A stretch of DNA of 64,000 bases from Streptomyces sp. NBC_00234. GTDB taxonomy: Bacteria; Actinomycetota; Actinomycetes; Streptomycetales; Streptomycetaceae. Shown piece by piece: positions 61,070 through 64,000 of the stretch. Numbering within the stretch: the stretch's first letter is position 1; every line of letters starts with the position of its first letter. The stretch lies in contig NZ_CP108101.1 in assembly GCF_036195325.1 (NCBI RefSeq), positions 8,060,001 to 8,124,000 of the forward strand, given 5' to 3'. The notes beneath the pieces were generated by a model. It ran no database searches, was not told where the DNA came from, and was given only the letters and a program-made list of their open reading frames with translations. A program made the translations under genes and the position numbers.

Positions 61070-61900
61070 TCAACTGGTCCTGTTCGAAACGGCGACCAGA
61101 CGCAACAGTGCGCTACGCGGGCGCCCCGCGATCAGGGCCTGCAGAATCCGGGCCCCTTCGTGGAGCGTATGCCGACGGCTCCTGCGGTCGCGGCGCGGAA
61201 GTTCCCGGCTCGGTACTTCCGCAATGCGGAGTCCGTAGTGCAGGGCGTGCGTCACGACCTCCACGTCCAGTTCCATTCCGTCGCCGCTCGGATCGAGCAG
61301 AGTGACGAACCCGCGCCGGAACGCGCAGAATCCGTACCAGAGATCGGTCAGTCGCTGCCCGTAGAGAAAACGTGCCACCGTCAGCAGGAATCGATGGCCC
61401 AGTCTGCGGACCAGGGGATATCCCGCCGGGCTGCCCCCGGCGATGAATCGCGACGCCTTGACGAAGTCGAAACCGCTCTCCAGGTAGTGCAGATAGTGCG
61501 GGATCTCCAGGGGCGACATGCTTCCGTCTGCCTCGATCAGCACGAGGAAGTCGCCGGTCGCGGCCGTCAGGCCGGTGTGCAGCAGGGCCTCCGGGCCGCT
61601 CACGGGGAGCTCCACCAGGCGCGGTGCGGGTCCGGTGCCCATCGGCGGCAGATCGGGCACACGCCCGGCGGGCGCCCCGACGAGAATCACCTCTCCGACA
61701 CATGCCGGTACCTGCCCGGCGAGCCAGGAAAGGTCCGCACCCGGCTCCCTCAGGGCAATCACGAGGCTCACCGTGGGGCGGCCCGGAATTCCCTCGGAGG
61801 ATGTTTCCGACGGAAAGTCGGTGGCGCGTCGGCGCGGATGAGTGATCAACGAGATCACCTCGGGAGGCGGAATGCTGATGTCCTGATGCGGTGCCGCCAT
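61070..61900 (-). CDS. family 2 glycosyltransferase with HPRRRATD N-terminal tail
   Basis: 276 aa from ATG 61900 (no strong ribosome site; TTG 61963 is an alternative). Before the GT-A domain a ~45-residue tail carries ITHPRRRATDFPSETSSEG, the same motif as in the two Arg-rich proteins. The GT domain has VSLVIALREPGADLSWLAGQ, FLVLIEADGSMSPLEIPHYL (the D-x-D position reads EAD-G) and LYGQRLTDLWYGFCAFRRGF. Similar to dolichyl-phosphate-type GT2 enzymes. First gene of the operon. Confidence 0.88.
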   Translation of the reverse strand: MAAPHQDISIPPPEVISLITHPRRRATDFPSETSSEGIPGRPTVSLVIALREPGADLSWLAGQVPACVGEVILVGAPAGRVPDLPPMGTGPAPRLVELPVSGPEALLHTGLTAATGDFLVLIEADGSMSPLEIPHYLHYLESGFDFVKASRFIAGGSPAGYPLVRRLGHRFLLTVARFLYGQRLTDLWYGFCAFRRGFVTLLDPSGDGMELDVEVVTHALHYGLRIAEVPSRELPRRDRRSRRHTLHEGARILQALIAGRPRSALLRLVAVSNRTS

Positions 61901-61978
61901 GCGCCGGGTCAAGATCCGCGGGGCGCGTGAGCACGATGAGACAATGGAGGCACGTGTATGCAAAAGGGTGCTGAGGGA

Positions 61979-62008
61979 AGTCTACGAGTCCATCGCGCCA
62001 TGCGTCAA
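61979..62008 (-). promoter_or_regulatory. probable vegetative promoter of the glycan operon
   Basis: On the minus strand TTGACG (62008-62003), an 18-base spacer and TAGACT (61984-61979), close to the HrdB-type TTGACN/TAnnnT consensus. It points at the GT2 at 61900, leaving a leader of about 70 bases. Confidence 0.62.
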
Positions 62009-62149
62009 CGGATGGGGCAGAGTCTAGAATTCAACTAAAAGCCGGGCGCATTATTCCGTCCGATTCGCCGCACTCTCGCGAATGCGCCGGCCGGCGTGCT
62101 GGAGCGCTCTGACTGAATTCGCCCTGGCTCTTCCCCAGCAGCAGCCGGT

Positions 62150-62758
62150 CTACGCGGCTCCGTACGTCCCGTACTCCGGAAGCCCTGTCGATTCGTATAC
62201 GTGAATCGCGAGTCCACCCGGTGTCGTGTCATTGCTCAGGAGTCGCAGTCCGGCCGGGGTACCGCCGTCCGGGAACAGACGGCGACCCGTGCCCACGACC
62301 ACCGGGGCGATCGCCAGCCGCAGTTCGTCGATCAGGCCGGCGGCCAACAGGGAATGGGCCAGCCGGGCGCTGCCGTGGATCTGCAGCTCGCGGCCGGGCT
62401 GCCGCTTCAATTCGGCGACCTGGGCAGGGACATCGCCGGACAGGATCGTGGTCGGGTCCCACTCGGCCTTGACCAGGCTGTGGGAGGCGACGTACTTCGG
62501 CAGGCCGTTCAGGGTGCCGGCGAACGGGTGCTCGGTCATCTTCGGCCAGTCCCGTGCGAAGTTCACGTAGGTGCGGCGGCCGAACAGGAACGCATCCGCT
62601 CTGCCGAGCCAGGTGCCGGCCTGGCGTTCGAACTGCTCGTCCATGTGCGGCACGAACCAGCCGCCCCGGGTGAACCCGTCGCTCCTGTCCTCGTCCGGGG
62701 AGCCCGGGCCCTGGGAGACGCCGTCCAGCGACAGGAACTCCTGCAGTACCAATCTCAT
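62150..62758 (-). CDS. RibD C-terminal-domain dihydrofolate-reductase-like protein
   Basis: 202 aa. The family opening VLQEFLSLDGVSQGPGSPDE, GRADAFLFGRRTYVNFARDW, ELQIHGSARLAHSLLAAGLI and APVVVGTGRRLFPDGG show the NADPH-binding DHFR-like fold. It belongs to a different subgroup from the one at 8397. Stand-alone; substrate unknown. Confidence 0.92.
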   Translation of the reverse strand: MRLVLQEFLSLDGVSQGPGSPDEDRSDGFTRGGWFVPHMDEQFERQAGTWLGRADAFLFGRRTYVNFARDWPKMTEHPFAGTLNGLPKYVASHSLVKAEWDPTTILSGDVPAQVAELKRQPGRELQIHGSARLAHSLLAAGLIDELRLAIAPVVVGTGRRLFPDGGTPAGLRLLSNDTTPGGLAIHVYESTGLPEYGTYGAA

Positions 62759-62840
62759 GGCGCACCACTCTCTCCGGGTGGAGGACGTGTCCGTCTCTCC
62801 CTCCTAAGACATTGTGGCGCCCGAGAACTCATCGGTCCGC

Positions 62841-63746
62841 TTATGGAGACCCTGCCGTCCCGTCGTCGACGGGGATGCCCAGGCGGCCGGCCACGGTGGT
62901 GAGGGCCGTTCCCAGCGGGAGCGCGACACGGGTCACGGAGTGACGGTCGCCCCGGGTCGGGTCCCGGTTGACGATCAGCACCGGCTTTCCGTCCTGTGCC
63001 GCCTGGCGGACGAACCGAAGGCCGGACATCACCGTCAGTGAGGAGCCGAGGACCAGCAGAGAGGCCGCCCCACGGACCAGTGCGCGGCAGTGCTCGACCC
63101 GCTGCGGGGGCACGGCTTCGCCGAAGAACACCACGTCCGGTTTGAGGATGCCGTCGCACACCGTGCAGGACACCACGCGGAAGTCACCGACCTGCTCGTC
63201 GGTCAGGTCGGCGTCGCCGTCCGGGTTGATCGCGGCGGCCACCGGCCCGAAGCCCTCATTGGCCGCCTCCAGTTGGCGCGCGAGTTCGCGGCGCAAGGTG
63301 AAGGCGCCGCAGGAAAGGCAGACGACCCGGTCCAGGCTTCCGTGGAGTTCCACGGCGCCCTCGCTGCCGGCGGCCCGGTGCAGGCCGTCGACGTTCTGGG
63401 TGATCACACCCGAGAGCAGGCCGTGCCGCCCGAACGCTGCCACGGCCCGGTGCCCGGCGTTGGGGCGGGCGCGGCCGAAGGTGCGCCAGCCCAGGTGACT
63501 GCGCGCCCAGTACCGGCGCCGGGCCCGGGCACTCGCGGTGAACTCCTGGTAGGTCATCGGGGTGTGCCGGCTCAGGCTCCCGCCCTCGCCCCGGTAGTCG
63601 GGGATACCCGACTCCGTGGAGATGCCCGCCCCGCTGAGCACCAGCACACCGCCGGCGCTCAGCGCATCGGCGACCGGCTTCAGATCCGTGGTGCCCGGCG
63701 ACAGGTCCTCGGTAGGGGCCCAGCTCAGAGTGGGGCGCATACGCAT
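62841..63746 (-). CDS. sirtuin, NAD-dependent protein deacetylase
   Basis: 301 aa from ATG 63746. Sir2 motifs: VLVLSGAGISTESGIPDYRG, ITQNVDGLHRAAGSEGAVEL with catalytic His in ELHG, zinc Cys pairs in VVCLSCGAF and VVSCTVCDG, and VLGSSLTVMSGLRFV. It removes acyl groups from protein lysines using NAD. A ~45-residue insertion between the Cys pairs is typical of the actinobacterial subgroup. Single gene. Confidence 0.94.
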   Translation of the reverse strand: MRMRPTLSWAPTEDLSPGTTDLKPVADALSAGGVLVLSGAGISTESGIPDYRGEGGSLSRHTPMTYQEFTASARARRRYWARSHLGWRTFGRARPNAGHRAVAAFGRHGLLSGVITQNVDGLHRAAGSEGAVELHGSLDRVVCLSCGAFTLRRELARQLEAANEGFGPVAAAINPDGDADLTDEQVGDFRVVSCTVCDGILKPDVVFFGEAVPPQRVEHCRALVRGAASLLVLGSSLTVMSGLRFVRQAAQDGKPVLIVNRDPTRGDRHSVTRVALPLGTALTTVAGRLGIPVDDGTAGSP

Positions 63747-63873
63747 GCCCCCAGAGTACGGAACACGGCGCTGCCACCCGCCTCCCCGTCGGCGGCACCG
63801 CTTTCGCGGCGAGGTCACGCCGACGCGGCTGCGCGAATCATCCGTGCCGGACCGCGCGGCGCGGCGCCGGGGC

Positions 63874-64000
63874 TCAGAGCCCCACGGGCACGTGCCCGAT
63901 CGCGCGACCGCTGTCGTCCAGGACGCGGCCCATGCGCTTGGCCGTGCGCAGGGTGACGGTCCGGTCCTGGACGGCGAGCCGGGGGAAGCGCTCGTCGAGC
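63874..64000 (-). CDS. 3' end of an unidentified gene (runs off the right edge)
   Basis: About 41 codons ending at TGA 63874: RFPRLAVQDRTVTLRTAKRM then RAIGHVPVGL, with strong codon bias. Only the C-terminus is visible; no family assigned. Confidence 0.65.
   Translation of the reverse strand, partial: LDERFPRLAVQDRTVTLRTAKRMGRVLDDSGRAIGHVPVGL

Noticed and set aside
1..64000. CRISPR arrays, prophage or replication/integration modules
   Set aside because: No regularly spaced repeats, phage structural genes, integrase or att-like duplication next to the tRNA-like gene were seen.

Overview
The window is high-GC actinobacterial chromosome, most likely Streptomyces. Supporting signs are a strong third-position G/C bias in every convincing gene, frequent GTG starts, 4-base GTGA/ATGA overlaps between genes, a sugar ABC importer without its own ATPase, and typical Streptomyces families (SpoIIE-type phosphatase, ECF sigma factor with a SnoaL-like tail, mycothiol-type DinB proteins, CHAT protein). 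No ribosomal, phage or replication genes are seen, so this looks like accessory chromosome.

Layout. 1-9.9 kb: housekeeping-like and orphan genes (TPR-like membrane protein, mycothiol-dependent enzyme, LysE exporter, HEAT/LRV repeat protein, APH-like kinase, RibD-like reductase coupled to an ArsR-SRPBCC regulator with a palindrome at its start) and an odd 118-nt tRNA-like gene. 10.3-15.5 kb: a divergent locus of a 1271-aa TPR-CHAT protease-like protein with a small protein and a membrane protein. 15.5-23.3 kb: an insertion-sequence graveyard. It holds TauE, IS481 and IS5 remnants, a MITE and a perfect 54-bp inverted repeat, interleaved with living genes: an ECF41-type sigma factor divergent from a DoxX operon with a matching promoter, a VOC protein, a SUKH (SMI1/KNR4) protein and a DinB protein. 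23.5-32.4 kb: orphan genes, two apparently frameshifted genes, a VanJ-like membrane phosphatase, a coiled-coil HTH regulator divergent from a 43-aa protein, and a secreted metzincin with three lectin-like repeats.

32.9-44.6 kb is a polysaccharide-utilisation locus: PfkB kinase, SIS isomerase/deaminase, lipoprotein plus two permeases, 2-hydroxyacid dehydrogenase, GntR-type regulator, a Tat-exported chondroitin-ABC-lyase-like PL8 enzyme and a secreted GH16 enzyme. The working model is that outside enzymes cut an amino-sugar-containing uronic-acid polymer, the importer takes up the products, and the kinase, SIS protein and dehydrogenase feed them into metabolism. GCAAT half-sites in two intergenic regions may be the regulator's operators.

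44.6-49.6 kb: SpoIIE phosphatase, AlkD-like protein, serine hydrolase and TetR regulator. 50-62 kb: one long minus-strand operon for a cell-surface glycan, with four glycosyltransferases (two GT2, two GT4), a GT39-like membrane transferase, a Wzx-like flippase plus a truncated second copy, a PIG-L deacetylase, a secreted TIM-barrel glycosidase-like protein and a CelD-like acyltransferase. Most junctions overlap by 1-4 bases, and a good promoter lies upstream of the first gene. Inside it sit two unrecognised Arg-rich small proteins sharing a repeated H-P-x-R-R-A-[T/S]-D motif that also occurs in the N-terminus of one GT2. This is the most novel-looking feature of the window. 62.1-64 kb: a second RibD-like reductase, a sirtuin and the 3' end of an unidentified gene.
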